A DNA stretch of 64,000 nucleotides from Hippophae tibetana (taxonomy: Eukaryota > Streptophyta > Magnoliopsida > Rosales > Elaeagnaceae), in contig CM072809.1 of NCBI GenBank assembly GCA_037013495.1, positions 12,628,501 to 12,692,500 on the forward strand, read 5' to 3'. The notes under the pieces are model-generated. The model was not told the DNA's origin, did not search any database, and was given only the letters and a program-made list of their open reading frames with translations. Each line of letters starts with the position of its first letter. Position 1 is the first letter of the stretch. This document shows positions 12,749 through 25,299 of the stretch, piece after piece. A program made the translations under genes and the position numbers.

Positions 12749-15700
12749 GACTTTGAAATGACAGAAAATTATGGGTGAATAAGAGCAAGTTTGAATTGGA
12801 ATGGAAAATTTTCCGGGAAAATGAATATTCTCAAAAGGGATGTACCTTACGAGAATAGGGTACTAAATTTCTTATATAAACGATGGAATCAGGGCTGGGA
12901 ATTTTGAGGCAAAGGCTTAAGGACTTTTCTAGTGGAATATTTTAGAAAGAGCATATATGTATGCAATCAAAGTTGTAGAGTTACTGTGTCTCAGCTGTCG
13001 ATTAAAGGTCATCATTGTATACGAGATGACGAAATATTTATGCAATTATTTATGGGCGTAATTATTTTATTATTTTTACTGTCCATGTATTATTAAATTT
13101 AAAAATTATTAAAAATATCTTTTTTTTATTTTTAATATATTTATTTTATGCCATTAAAATTTATTAATGATATATTTTATAATTTTTTAAATTAATAATA
13201 ATAAAACAAGGAGTGTTAATATTTTTATCCTTATTTACTAAAAAGAGAATAATTAATTGATTGTTGTATGCTTTAAATTTGATAAAAAAAACATTATTAT
13301 ATTATATATATGAGAAAATGAAAGTTGGAATGGGGCGGGATAGGCATATATATACTCATTTTATTACTTGAAAATTAAATACGCAAAATGGAATTAATAT
13401 TTTTTATACTTTAATATCTTAATTTTTATTTTTATAATTTGAGACACTTTCTTTTTAACTTTTACACATTTAATTTAAAATCTTATATTTACTTAATTTA
13501 CCTTCAACAAAGAGGAAAAAAATATAAAAACTAAAAGTGAATAAAAAAATTAAATTAAGAGACTATAGTATAAAATTTTAAAAATAAAGGGTTCAATTAT
13601 AAGAAGATTAAAATATAAAAGTAATTTGTATAATGGGCACTATTATTTATCAATATTGTAATCTTATTTGATATTTTATTAAATCTTATTATATTTATTA
13701 ATAATATTAGTTCATTTTATTTTTAAATATCTCCATTTTGAGATACAAAATGTTTTATTTATATAATTCATCTCAACTTATTTTAAACATCTAATGTATA
13801 ATTATTTTACTTTTGAAAGATTGATACACACCAATTTAATAGAAGATATGATTGATAAAAATAAGTTTAATTTTCTGAGTGTATTTAAAAGTATAAATTT
13901 CCTTGAATTTCGAACAATTCTAACAACATTAGATGTGGTACGGTTGCCGGACAACCTATGAATCATGCTACCTCTCAAAAAATATGTCGAAGACTAAACA
14001 CTACTAATAAACATGAGCTTCTTTGAACAAAAAAATATAAAATAAACAAACAAGAACTTCATTTCTTAACATATTTTCAATTTTAAACATAAATTAAGTA
14101 CAAGTGAAAAATAGAAGGTAAATAAAGACATGATCTGCAACGAAAAGTCAAAAACTGCCCAAGAAATTTTGCATTTTTGGAACTTCTCCATTAGTTTATA
14201 ATAACCTAATCCATTAGTTTATAATAACCTAATCATATCTAATGCATAATATTTTTATTCAATTTTTTCCTTTTCATAATTAGAGAAAAACACATTTTTT
14301 TTATCAATTTTGTAAAATTATTATTAGAATTATCATTTTTAAAATAAATATATTATTTACAAATCCAATTGAATATTAAACTTTTAAGTACTCAAGTAAC
14401 TATATACTGTTAGTCACAAATTAATTTATTAAAATTATTATTTTTATAAAAAAAACAAATAAGTGACATGTTGATAAGATAATTATTAACACGAGTTTAT
14501 AAATATATAGTAAATACATTTAATATATTAATATTTTGAATTCGGAGCTCATTATGAAAAGATTCTAAATGTATCACCCTTTTATATAAACAAAGGAACC
14601 TCTAAATTATTTAAACTGAGTTGGCATATTAGGAGAGATTTCATTAAGTACTGAATCTGAGTTGTTTAATTTGTGTTACTGAAGAATTAGTTGGATATGG
14701 GAATAGGAGTGGTTGGCCTCTTTAGTACTTGGTCTTCAACATGTGTATATAGAAAGGATGGAGCAAACTAGCAGAGTGGTCTCAGCTGGGTTGCTAGAAG
14801 TTATAAGGGTGTAAGTTTGAAAGGTGATGTAAATTTATAATTTATTTTCAAAAGTCTTCACATGAGTAAAAAAATTATATTATATAATAAATAATTTAAG
14901 ATAATATGAATAAGTTAATTACTTTTTTTATTTTAATTAGAAAAATAACAAATTCATTTGTTATGAATTGTTAAGTAAAATTTAGAATACACAAATTTAA
15001 ATTTATTAATATTGGATCCAAATAACGTAAACAAACTACTTGTATTATATATATAATAAAAGATATTATAACATCTTTTAAAAGTAACTCACAAATTGAA
15101 GAGAAATACAAACACTCAAATAGAAAGATTAAAACTCACATTCAAATTAAGAATACAAAAATTTATTTGTTTTTGATAAGATGATTAAACCAAATGTAAG
15201 ATAAACTATTTATAGTTCTTATCATGTAATTTATACCACACAAATATAAAACTAAGAAATAATTTTAACCACGTAAATATTATCATATTTTACACACTTC
15301 TTTTTTCTACATCATTCAATCACTTTATTTATTTTTCTACATCTTTTAATTATTCTATTTTTTTTTTTACATTCTTGAATCAATTTATTTATTAAATTGT
15401 GGTTGATTTTCAATGCTAAGAAGATGACTAATGTTAAGATTGCATCTAATATTAATTAGATTTATACTCTGGGAAAGTTGTATTCACTTAGAAGATTGAA
15501 TACTGAAACCCAATTATAAAAGTTTAATTATTTTTTATTGTAATTAATAGATTGGTAATTGCACTTTATATCAATTGCATTATTAAGAGAAGCTGACAAT
15601 GACTAGTTAGCTTGTCGTTTACTCGCACAATTTAGATGCTATCGCCTTTTTGACTACGAAACCAACAAGTCTATATAGATATTTACATTCCTTGGTTTAC

Positions 15701-18055
15701 AAATTAAAAAACACATGTATAACATAAAACGAAAATCAATAATAATTTGAGATGCCAATACTTTATAGGATCGATTATTTACATAATGCTCATGCACGAC
15801 TCCGAACAAATAGAAAAGGAAGCATATAGAGTCTTTACGTGTCATCACAGCAAAAGTATATATATTATTAAAAGAAAACAAAACGCAAAAGTAAAAACAA
15901 GAAGATAAAGGATAAAGGATCTATCTCAAAAGTAGACATTGTAACTGTGTGACTTGTGGGGATCCTGGGGAACCTTTTTTTTTTCTTTCTATTTTGTTGA
16001 AATTTCAGGTTGATCGAACAAAAGCACCCAAAAAAAAAAAAAAAAATAGAAGAGAAACAATGTGACATGACTACCAATAATTCCAGGTTTAGAGGATAAG
16101 GAAAACATTATTTTTATTTCATTATCTTAATAATATTATAATTTTATTTTTTTATTTAAATTTTGAAGATATTATTTTAAATAGTATTTTATTTAAAAAT
16201 ATATATAAATTTAATATAATTTATCATTTAATTAGATAATTTTTCATATATATAATGATACATTTGCGTCATATTTAGAAAATATTTAATCTTTATAATC
16301 TTTTTTTTCTTTTTACCTTAAAACAAAACATATATCTTTCTTATATTTAAAATTATTATACACGTATTTTATTTATAACATAATTTTTTTAAGAGATTAA
16401 AAATAAAAAAAATTAAATAATTTGAATATATAAAATAAAATAAAAATTAATCAACACCAAACAAATGAAATGTTAGGTAGAATAATTGTAGCTACAAAAA
16501 TAAAATTTAAAAGTAGCATGAGTTTCATGGCATATTCTATTCACATCTTTTCAATTAACTTTTGTTTTTGATGAATGTATTATCAACGTGATTTTTGTAG
16601 TTTGGTGGAAGACTTCTATTCAAATTTTCACTTTAAATCACAAATTTAAAATACAGAAATATCATTTTACCTATACGGAAAAAAAAATACTATGATAATA
16701 TTGCATATCATCTTAATTTGGATATTGTATCAAATCTTCTCAAATTTTAGAAAATTTATATATTTTCAAGTTGGGAAGAAACAAATCGCAAATGTTCCCA
16801 AAATAATTGTCCAATTAATATATATCAAGTGAATTTCACATATTAATTTTTTTTTGTCTCAAATTATGATAAATCTCAATATATCATCGATAATATCTTG
16901 TATACACAACCTCTGTATGAATAATAGCATTATATTATTTTTTACAAAAATATAATAAAAATGATTTATAGAATCTATAATATTAATTAAATAAATTTAA
17001 GTATTAATTTTTACTCATTTTTACTTTAAATTTTCTTTAAAGATGATTTAACAGATGGTCAACTATTTTTTGAAAAAATTAAAAGAGAATAATTTCATGA
17101 AAATAAGAAAATAAATATATGATATTAGTGTATATAATGCGTATGAAGCTTTAATTTAACTACCCATTACATCAATTCAAATGTTCATTCTCTATAGGCT
17201 GTTCAATTGACTTAGAATGACTCAAACTCGCTTTCACCATAGGGACACATTGTTGAATGATGAAGATGCAAAAACAATTAAATACTCTTATGAGGGAAAG
17301 CAACGCATTCTCCTCAATTGTGCAAAACAAACCATTTACAAAAATAGATTTCTTTAATAGTGCTCATGATAAATAGTAGTATAGATTAAGAAGAAGATCA
17401 TATATTTTCCATGTTAATACCAAACAATTCATCAGTAGGGTTTCACTTACAAACGTGACACTTGAATGTCTACTCCATTTTCTCCATACGAGAAAACTGA
17501 ATTAAAATATTATGTTTTTTTTTAACATTTTACTTATAATTATTGATCAAAATTATCCGTTGGATCCATTTCTAAACTTTTAAAAATATTTATTTAAATA
17601 GACTTATAGAATTTAATATAATACAGATCATTTAAGTATATTGTTTGTTGGTCAATTTTTAAATTAAACATTTATAATAATACTAATAATTTTACAGTAC
17701 CTATCAAATTATACCTTATTATAATGAATTCACATACAAGACATTGTGTGACACAAATTTTATTACTTAATATTAATATTCATAGTACACTTAATGAAAA
17801 TTTAAATTGATTAATATATGTTTATACAACCTAACAACAAGGTTATTACATAATTACATATATAAGAGAAATTATTATGCATAATAATTCATCGATTAGT
17901 GACGTGGTAGGTAAATCATACATTTATATATATAAGTTTTTTTAATTTTTTAATATTATAGTTAAAAATTAACAATTGTACTTTTTTGCTAATGTTTTAT
18001 AGTTCTAAAATAATATGGCATCCACTTAAACACAAATGGATGAAATAAGAGATGG

Positions 18056-18750
18056 GTGAGAGTAAGGATGACAATGGCTAAGTTGGGTTGATTCGACTAG
18101 AAAAACAATTTGATCGAAATCGGTTCAATATGACATTTAAAACCATGTAAACCCAAACTATAAATTTTTGGTTTTGGTTGATAGTGTCACCCAAACATTT
18201 GAATTTTAAAAAATATTAAACAAATTTTATTTTATTTATTTTAAAATTTAAGTTTTGGAAATAAAGAAAATAACTTAAACTTTAAAGCTGTGAATTAGGC
18301 TTTAAATTTCCCCCAAGCCCAAAAAATGAGATCAAGGAGTTATCAAAACTAAAGGTGAGGAAGATCTAATTATAAAGATAAGCTAAGAGGGTTTTTACTT
18401 ATTCATACTTTAAAAATGTAGAGTTTTATTTACCTCTGATGAACTATAAAATTATATATATTTCAAACTTACATAAGAAAAAAACTTGTATCACCATGAC
18501 ATGCATGACATGCTTTCTTATAGCTTATTTGGGTTCGACTCCATTAAAGGTAACTTTTTACTTTGAAGAGTATTTATATATACGGTTTGGCCATGTTCCA
18601 TGAATGAATTTTCTAAACCTATTTTCGACTGGATCGATTTAGACGGGTTGGTCGGGTTAGGACCCGAATAAGTCAAAAAAATATTCTAAACCCAACACAA
18701 TCCGCTTAACTCGACTGCATGGGTTGGTTTGGGTTTTGTTCACCCCTAGG
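18056..18750. mobile_element. Possible non-autonomous DNA element
   Basis: The segment begins near GGATGACAATGG and ends near GGGTTTTGTTCACCCCT, giving weak terminal complementarity (GGTGAACAAAAC against GGATGACAATGG). Its interior is rich in GGGTTGG/GGTTTGG phrases typical of a common family of plant MITE-like inserts. No clean target duplication is visible, so the limits are uncertain. Confidence 0.3.
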
Positions 18751-18850
18751 TGGGAGGCATCATTCTTGCAAATATTCAATAAAGATCCAAGCTAATTACA
18801 ATATTGTTTAATGTTAAAATGTATATAAATTTTTGGTTCATGACATTCAA

Positions 18851-19096
18851 TTGTTTTTAATTATAAACTCATGTTTGGCAATACAGAAACAACCAAAAAT
18901 TATCTTAGGAAAAATAATATGCAATCTTTTTATTTTCACATTTTGATAGATTATGTTTATTGTAAATTTGAGATAAATGTATTAATTTAAATGTTTTTAT
19001 GATAAACTTGATTGTTTTTCTACTACTGCAGTGTTTTTTTAATTATAAATGCATGTTTGGAAATACAGAAATAACCAAAAATTATCCTAGGAAAAT
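18851..19096. repeat. Spaced direct repeat of about 65 bp
   Basis: 18851-18915 and 19033-19096 share a phrase of about 65 bp (TGTTTTTAATTATAAACTCA-like start, CCAAAAATTATCTTAGG-like end) at about 90 percent identity. The copies are about 120 bp apart, just left of the duplicated 310-bp segment. Confidence 0.8.
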
Positions 19097-19126
19097 TATT
19101 GTTTTAACTAGTTAAAAATCGATGAG

Positions 19127-19436
19127 ACTGCCCTGTTTTATAGTAGTGTAATTTTCTAAATTCGTTCTTTTTCTTTTAGTTATTGTCCTAGAAGAGCTAA
19201 TTATTTCTCTCCTTTTACGCTAGCTAGGTATGGCATTTATATTTCATCTTTTGTGACTTGAATTGAGATTGATTTTATTTGAATTTGTTCGATTTAACAA
19301 TAGATGTAACAGTTTAACAATTGAATAAAATGTCTTCGTTACTATTTTTTTTTCTTTTTTATTGTGACGTAGTAACATTTGAAAAGTTCAAGAAATATAT
19401 AAATGTTATTTTAATCATTATATTCGAAGTTTAAAA
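19127..19436. repeat. 310-bp direct repeat, left copy, abutting the copia 5' LTR
   Basis: This segment is about 97 percent identical to 24767-25077 (about 8 differences including one indel). It starts at the hexamer ACTGCC and ends at GAAGTTTAAAA, directly before the 5' LTR of the copia element. It shows no LTR structure of its own (no primer site after it), so it is best read as host sequence duplicated during or after insertion. Confidence 0.85.
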
Positions 19437-19437
19437 G

Positions 19438-19674
19438 TGTTGGTGTGTGTTGTGATGCATGCTGCAACAGTGGTATACACCAATACTCAGTGGAGCAAAA
19501 CATGGAGCAGATAATAATATTAGTGGAGCCATAAAACATGGATGTACAGGAATTATGATTATTGTTTAATTTTCGTTTTCATTGTATACACATAGTTCAA
19601 TTCTTGTATAGAAAAACATAACAGAAATAATATGAAACACATGATAATTATCACAGAAATACAATGTTTTGACA
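19438..19674 (+). repeat. Copia 5' LTR (237 bp)
   Basis: It begins TGTTGGTGTGTG and ends TTTTGACA, immediately before the primer-binding site. With no 3' LTR to compare, the left boundary rests on the TG start and on the end of the 310-bp repeat. Confidence 0.65.
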
Positions 19675-19686
19675 TGGTATCAGAGC
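19675..19686 (+). other. Primer-binding site for initiator tRNA-Met
   Basis: TGGTATCAGAGC is the standard plant copia primer site, complementary to the 3' end of the initiator methionine tRNA. It follows the LTR without a gap. Confidence 0.9.
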
Positions 19687-20504
19687 AGGTTATTGTTGAC
19701 TAATGAAACTACCTGCTGATTTCTAATGGAACTACCATATTTTGATTTCTGATTCTGATTTGCTGAATTGCTGATTTCTGGTGTGGCTGCTGATTATAGC
19801 TGTTGTTTTCGGTTTTTTGCTAAGTTATTATCTCTGGTTTATATTTGTCCCAAAACTGTTTTTGGTTTCTGATTTCTTATTTCTGAAACCGATCAGTTGC
19901 ACTACTGGAAAAAAAAATAACATCAAGTAAAACAACAACATCAGAGGTTGAAACTTGAGGGGATGGGTAGACAGTGCAGTCTCACCAGTGCTACGACCAT
20001 CTAGTATTTAGAATCACCATTTCTACTCAGCGTCAGTTCCGCCGTCGCAACCTCAATAGAACTCTTCAGAGAGCCATACTGATCTAGCTGCTTGTTGGAA
20101 CCATTGCACCTTACCTGCATTTCAGGTCTATCTGCTCATTAAAACTGTCGTAGTTGGCCAACGTCGCTTACTCATTAGGGCTGGTGCAATCTCTCTACGT
20201 ACCAGTTTAGCAGCCATCGTGGAGGAACTTGGAACGAAGCAGAAGAAGAGCGCCGCTTCACAGAAGAAGAGTGCCGCTTCACCTTATCGACTGGATGCTT
20301 GTAGTCGGCTAGGGTTCTTCCATCAGAAGAAGAGAGGCGCTGCAGAGGGCAGCGTGAAGAAGGCGTTGTAGAGGGCAGCATGAAGAAATCACAAAGGGTT
20401 GCACGATGGAGAGGAAAATGATTTAGGGTTACGAATTTTTCTTTATATAGTGTACGAATTGTAAAAAAAAAAGGAAAAACGGAAGGGAAATTTTTTTAGA
20501 TTTC

Positions 20505-23500
20505 ATGGCAGAATCTAGAGATTTAACCACCAATTTCATATTGGAAGATTTGACGACAAAAATGACGGAAATTCTAACTAAAGCTCAGGCCGTTTCACAA
20601 CCTCCGCTCACTGAAGCGCCGACTGCCCCCATTAGTATCAAGTTGGGAGGATCCAACTATGCCTTGTGGTCCCATGTGGTGGAGATGTATATCTCTGGCA
20701 AAGACAAACTGGGATATATTAATAAGGATTTTCCCCAACCTGCTGAAATCGACCCCGCATTCAGGAGATGACGCACTGAAAATGCCATTGTTAAAGGATG
20801 GTTGATCAATTCGATGGACCCCTCCTTGATTGCAAATTTTATTCGATTCCCAACTGCGAAACAAGTTTGGGATTCTACTGCTACCACCTACTATGATGGG
20901 ATAGACACGTCTCAAATGTATGATCTTCACCGTCGAGTTACTCGTATGAAGCAGACGGGTGGATCCATTGAAAAATACTACAACGACTTTCAAGGGTTGT
21001 GGCGAGAAATTGATTTTCGTCGTCCTAATCCAATGGAGTGTGCAAATGACATACAAAAATACAACTCCATCGTACAGGAAGATCGAGTGTATACCTTCCT
21101 TGATGGACTTGATGACAGACTCGACAAAACTCGAAGTGATGTGCTTCAAATCAAACCATTCCCTACGGTGGAACAAGCCTATGGATTCATATGTAGGGAA
21201 GAAGTCCGGAAGACGGTGATGATCACGGGTATAGATACGACACCCGGAGCAGTTATGGCTTTTAAAGGGGTCAAGGGACACCTTAATCTGATGCCACCAA
21301 AAACAGGAACCTCTTTGGGTAACAAGAAATCCACGGGAAATCCACCATCTCTTGACATGAAATGTGGCCATTGCGGAAACTCTAAACACACCCATGAAAA
21401 CTGCTTCAAACTCCATGGGTATCTAGAATGGTGGAATGATCTTCAAGTACGGAAGAAACAGGACACCACTAGGCGAGCCGTTGTGGCTACCAATAATGCC
21501 TCACTATCCCTTACTCCTCAGGCTGAATCTTCCCAGGATCCAGGTATTTCAAGTAAAACATTTTACATCTCTACTCGTAGTGATAATGAGGATTGGATTC
21601 TAGACTCTGGAGCTACATATCACATGACATTTGACCCAAAAGATCTCTCCAATACAACCCAGCCAAGATGGAGTCGTGTTGCCAATGCCAATGGAGTCAC
21701 TTATCCAGTTACAAGAGCTGGAACAGTGACCTTATCTCCTTCATTATCATTATCTAATACTTTACTTGTGCCCTCTCTTTCAAATCGACTGATGTCTGTA
21801 AGTCAGGTCACTTCAGATCTTAACTGTGTAGTATTGATGTATTCTACTTTTTTGCCTTCTATAGGATATTCTCACCAAAGAGATCATTAGGTGTGGTACT
21901 AGGAGAGGAGGGATATATTATGTGGATGACCTCAGTTCAGGAAGAGCCAATCACATGCAACACATTGTTGGTAACAAGGAACGACAGATTTGGCTATGTC
22001 ATTGTAGATTTGGGCATCCATCATTCGGGTATTTAAAGCACCTACTCCCCAGTTTATTTTCAAATATCACATATTCAGATTTCAAATGTGATACTTGTAT
22101 CCTAGCAAAAAGTCATAGGACGTCTTATCCTATGAGCATGAATAAAAGTATAACTCTTTTTGCTTTGGCACATTCTGATGGTTGGGGACCTTCCCCGATT
22201 ATTACGGCATCGGGTCATCGTTGGTTTGTTATTTTTATTGATGATTGTACACAAATGACATGGCTTTACCTTCTCAAACATAAAGATGAAGTATTTTCTA
22301 CATTTCACCTGTTTCACACCATGGTTCAGACACAATTTTCTGAAAAAATTAAGATACTTAGGTCTGATAATGGAGGGGAGTATGTTAATCAACAATTTCG
22401 GACATACTTGGACAACCATGGTATTCTCCATGAAACCTCGTGTTTACAAACCCCACAACAGAATGGGACTACGGAGAGGAAGAATCGGTATATTTTAGAA
22501 ACGGCTCAGGCCTTACTAATCGGTGCACATATGCCTAATAGATACTTGAATGATGCTGTTACTACAGCTGTGTATCTACTGAATCGTATGCCCACAAAAA
22601 CCTTACAATTTCAGACTCCATTAAAGGTGCTATCTGATCATGTTCCCTTGCCTACTATTTTGATGCTTCCACCTCGAATTTTTGGATGTGTTGCTTTTGT
22701 CCACCTCCATAAAAATCAACGAACTAAGTTGAATCCATGTGTTGTCCGATGTGTATTCTTAGGATATGGCGTACAAAAAAAGGGTTACCGATGCTATGAT
22801 CCAATTACTAAAACAACCTATATTACCATGGATGTCACTTTCCTCGAATCAGAATGTTTTTTCCCATCACCGGTATCCAATTACACTCTTCAAGAGGAGA
22901 GTTATAGTGAAGAACGAAATTGGCTTGATGTTGAAATATTAGACACTAGTCCAACATACTCGGATCGTGCCAATAATATGGAAGAGCCAGTATATAGTCC
23001 CGAGCTCGAACTTCCAAGAACTGAAGCTGAAGTAGTAATTGAATCTCCAGAAGATGAAGTGGTTGATGTACCCCTTCACTCTCTAGTACCCAATGATCCT
23101 CCTGTTGAGAATACTCCTGATGTAAGCTATCCTATCACACCTTTACAAACTAATACTATAGATACATCTGTTGGTTATGTTTTGCCTTTCAGACACAATC
23201 GAGGCAAACCTCCAAATCGATACTCCCCAGGAAGAGAAGAACGATAGTCCAAGTATCCAATAGCAAATTATGTATCTACTCAAAGGTTATCAGAACCTAT
23301 CAGGGCATTTGCACAAACACTCTCCTCGTATCAAATTCCAAGTAGCATTGAAGAAGCCTTATCTGATCCAAAATGGGTTCAAGCTATAAAAGATGAATTT
23401 AAGGCATTGTAGAAGAATAACACATGGGTGTTAAGCAAGTGGATTTTCTCCATTAAGTATAAAGCAGATGGGTTAGTTGATCGATACAAGGTGAGGCTTG

Positions 23501-24766
23501 TAGCAAAAGGATATACACAGAAACACGGGATAGATTATCAAGAAACCTTCTCACCTGTGGCTAAACTAAAAACCGTTAGAGTCTTGTTATCTCTTGCGGA
23601 AAATTTAGATTGGCCATTGCACCAACTTGACGTAAAAAATGTCTTCCTTCATGGTGATCTTGAAGAAGAGATTTACATGGATATTCCACCAGGATATATT
23701 GTTATATCAGGAAAAGAAACTGCATGCAGATTACAACGAGCATTGTATGGACTAAAACAATCATCTCGAGCATGGTTTGGTAGGTTGAGTTCAGCAATGA
23801 AGAAATATGGGTTCCAACAAAGCAACTCTGATCATACTCTTTTCCTAAAACATCAATTAGGGAAGATAACAGCCCTTATAGTCTATGTAGACGACATGAT
23901 CATTACAGGGGATGATAAAGAAGAAATCTCTAAGCTTCAAGAACAACTATCAAATGAGTTTGAAATGAAGAATTTGGGAAGGCTCAAATACTTCTTAGGT
24001 ATTGAGGTAACAAGATCAAAACAAGGCATATGTCTTTCCCAAAGGAAATATACTTTGGACCTACTGGCAGAGGCAGGACTACTAGATTGTAAACCTGTCG
24101 ATATTCCAATGGTTCAAAATCATAAATTCGGAGAATATGTGGACCAAGTACTAGCAAATAAATAGAGATATCAACGGTTAGTAGGTAAACTCATATATTT
24201 ATCTCATACTCGACCTGATATTGCTTATGCTGTGAGTGTCGTGAGTCAGTTTATGCACTGCCCAAGTGAAGACCATATGGATGCAGTCATGCGAATACTT
24301 CATTATTTAAAATCCTCCCCTGGGAAAGGACTTATGTTTTCAAAGAATGGCCAATTGGAAGTCCTTGGATATACAGATTCAGACTGGGTAGGGAATATGA
24401 AGGATAGGAAATCTACTACTGGGTACTTTACTTTTGTGGGGGGCAATCTTGTTACATGGAGGAGCAAGAAGCAAAAGGTAGTTGCCTTATCTAGTGCTGA
24501 AGCTGAATTTCGAGGAATGGTCAAGGGAATATGTGAGCTCCTGTGGTTGAAAAAACTTCTAACTGAGATTGGTGTTGCTCCTAACTCTGAAATGAACCTA
24601 TTTTGTGATAACAAAACAGCCATTGCCATCTCTCACAATCCAGTTCAACATGATCGCACGAAACACGTTGAAGTGGATCGGAACTTCATCAAACAGAATC
24701 TTGAAGAAAAGATCAATTGGCTGATATACTCACAAAATCTGTGTCTGCAAGGAACTTTTACAACTC
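20505..24766 (+). pseudogene. Copia gag-pol polyprotein gene, decayed
   Basis: Domains in order: gag from the ATG at 20505; zinc knuckle CGHCGNSKHTHENC (CX2CX4HX4C) near 21363; protease ILDSGATYH near 21597; integrase with an upstream His/Cys pre-integrase region near 22005 and acidic residues in HSDGW, RSDNGG and TTERKNR; reverse transcriptase with YVDDM near 23887; RNase H (YTDSDW near 24370, ALSSAEAE near 24487). Lesions: TGA at 20769-20771 where Trp is expected, an extra T near 21847 followed by TAG at 21861-21863, TAG at 23245-23247 and 23410-23412, loss of about 12 codons near 23433, TAG at 24163-24165, and a deletion plus frameshift near 24712. It cannot encode a working polyprotein. 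Confidence 0.92.
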
Positions 24767-25077
24767 ACTGCCTTGTTTTATAGTAGTGTAATTTTGTAAA
24801 TTCGCTCTTTTTCTTGTAGTTATTGTCCTAGAAGAGCTAATTATTTCTCTCCTCTTACGCTAGCTAGGTATGGCATTTATATTTCATCTTTTGTGACTTG
24901 AATTGAGATTGATTTTATTTGAATTTTTTTCGATTTAACAATAGATGTAACAGTTTAACAATTGAATAAAATGTCTTCATTACTATTTTTTTTTCTTTTT
25001 TATTGTGACGTAGTAACATTTGAAAAGTTCAAGAAATATATAAATGTTATTTTAATCATTATATTCGAAGTTTAAAA
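24767..25077. repeat. 310-bp direct repeat, right copy, fused to truncated copia pol
   Basis: Near copy of 19127-19436. It begins at the same ACTGCC hexamer, which here also belongs to the pol reading frame, and continues past GAAGTTTAAAA into unique flank (CTACCTCTAAC). See the left copy for interpretation. Confidence 0.85.
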
Positions 25078-25299
25078 CTACCTCTAACAACATGCAATGA
25101 GACAAATATTGCCTAAATTAATAAAATAAATGCTTTGAATTTCCGATGCTATATATCGTTTAGATGAAATTATTGCATAATGTGTTAAATTTTTAATCTT
25201 AAAGCACTTATCTATATCTATAACTTAGACATACTTTAAATTTCACTTTTTACTACGAATAAATACTTCAAAACAAATTCTTGAAAAAGAAAATTAGGC

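Larger units (their letters stand above)
12750..19126. other. AT-rich spacer with minor repeats
   Basis: There is no gene that I can support. Contents seen: a 23-bp exact tandem duplication at 14188-14233 (CCATTAGTTTATAATAACCT...), long A/T runs, a possible inserted element at about 18056-18750, and a 65-bp direct repeat at 18851-18915 and 19033-19096. Confidence 0.5.
19438..24766 (+). mobile_element. Ty1/copia retrotransposon lacking its 3' LTR
   Basis: Order: 5' LTR (19438-19674), tRNA-Met primer site (19675-19686), an 830-bp leader, then gag, protease, integrase, reverse transcriptase and RNase H in copia order. The element stops inside the last pol codons (just after ...SARNFYNSL), where a second copy of the 310-bp flank begins. 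The usual C-terminal residues, polypurine tract and 3' LTR are absent. The leader holds short tandem duplications (AGAAGAAGAGYGCCGCTTCA, near 20238-20282). Confidence 0.9.

Noticed and set aside
19912-19935. CACTACTGGAAAAAAAAATA in the copia leader, resembling a CACTA terminus
   Set aside because: No matching opposite terminus, subterminal repeats or target duplication nearby. It is likely chance or a captured end too short to support.
20175-20381. 68-codon minus-strand frame rich in Ser/Arg in the copia leader
   Set aside because: It is produced by short tandem repeats (GAAGAAGAG units). No domain and no support outside the element.
20595-21416. 273-codon open frame on the minus strand
   Set aside because: It is antisense to copia gag, whose conserved domains are clear on the plus strand. 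The frame is a codon-bias shadow.
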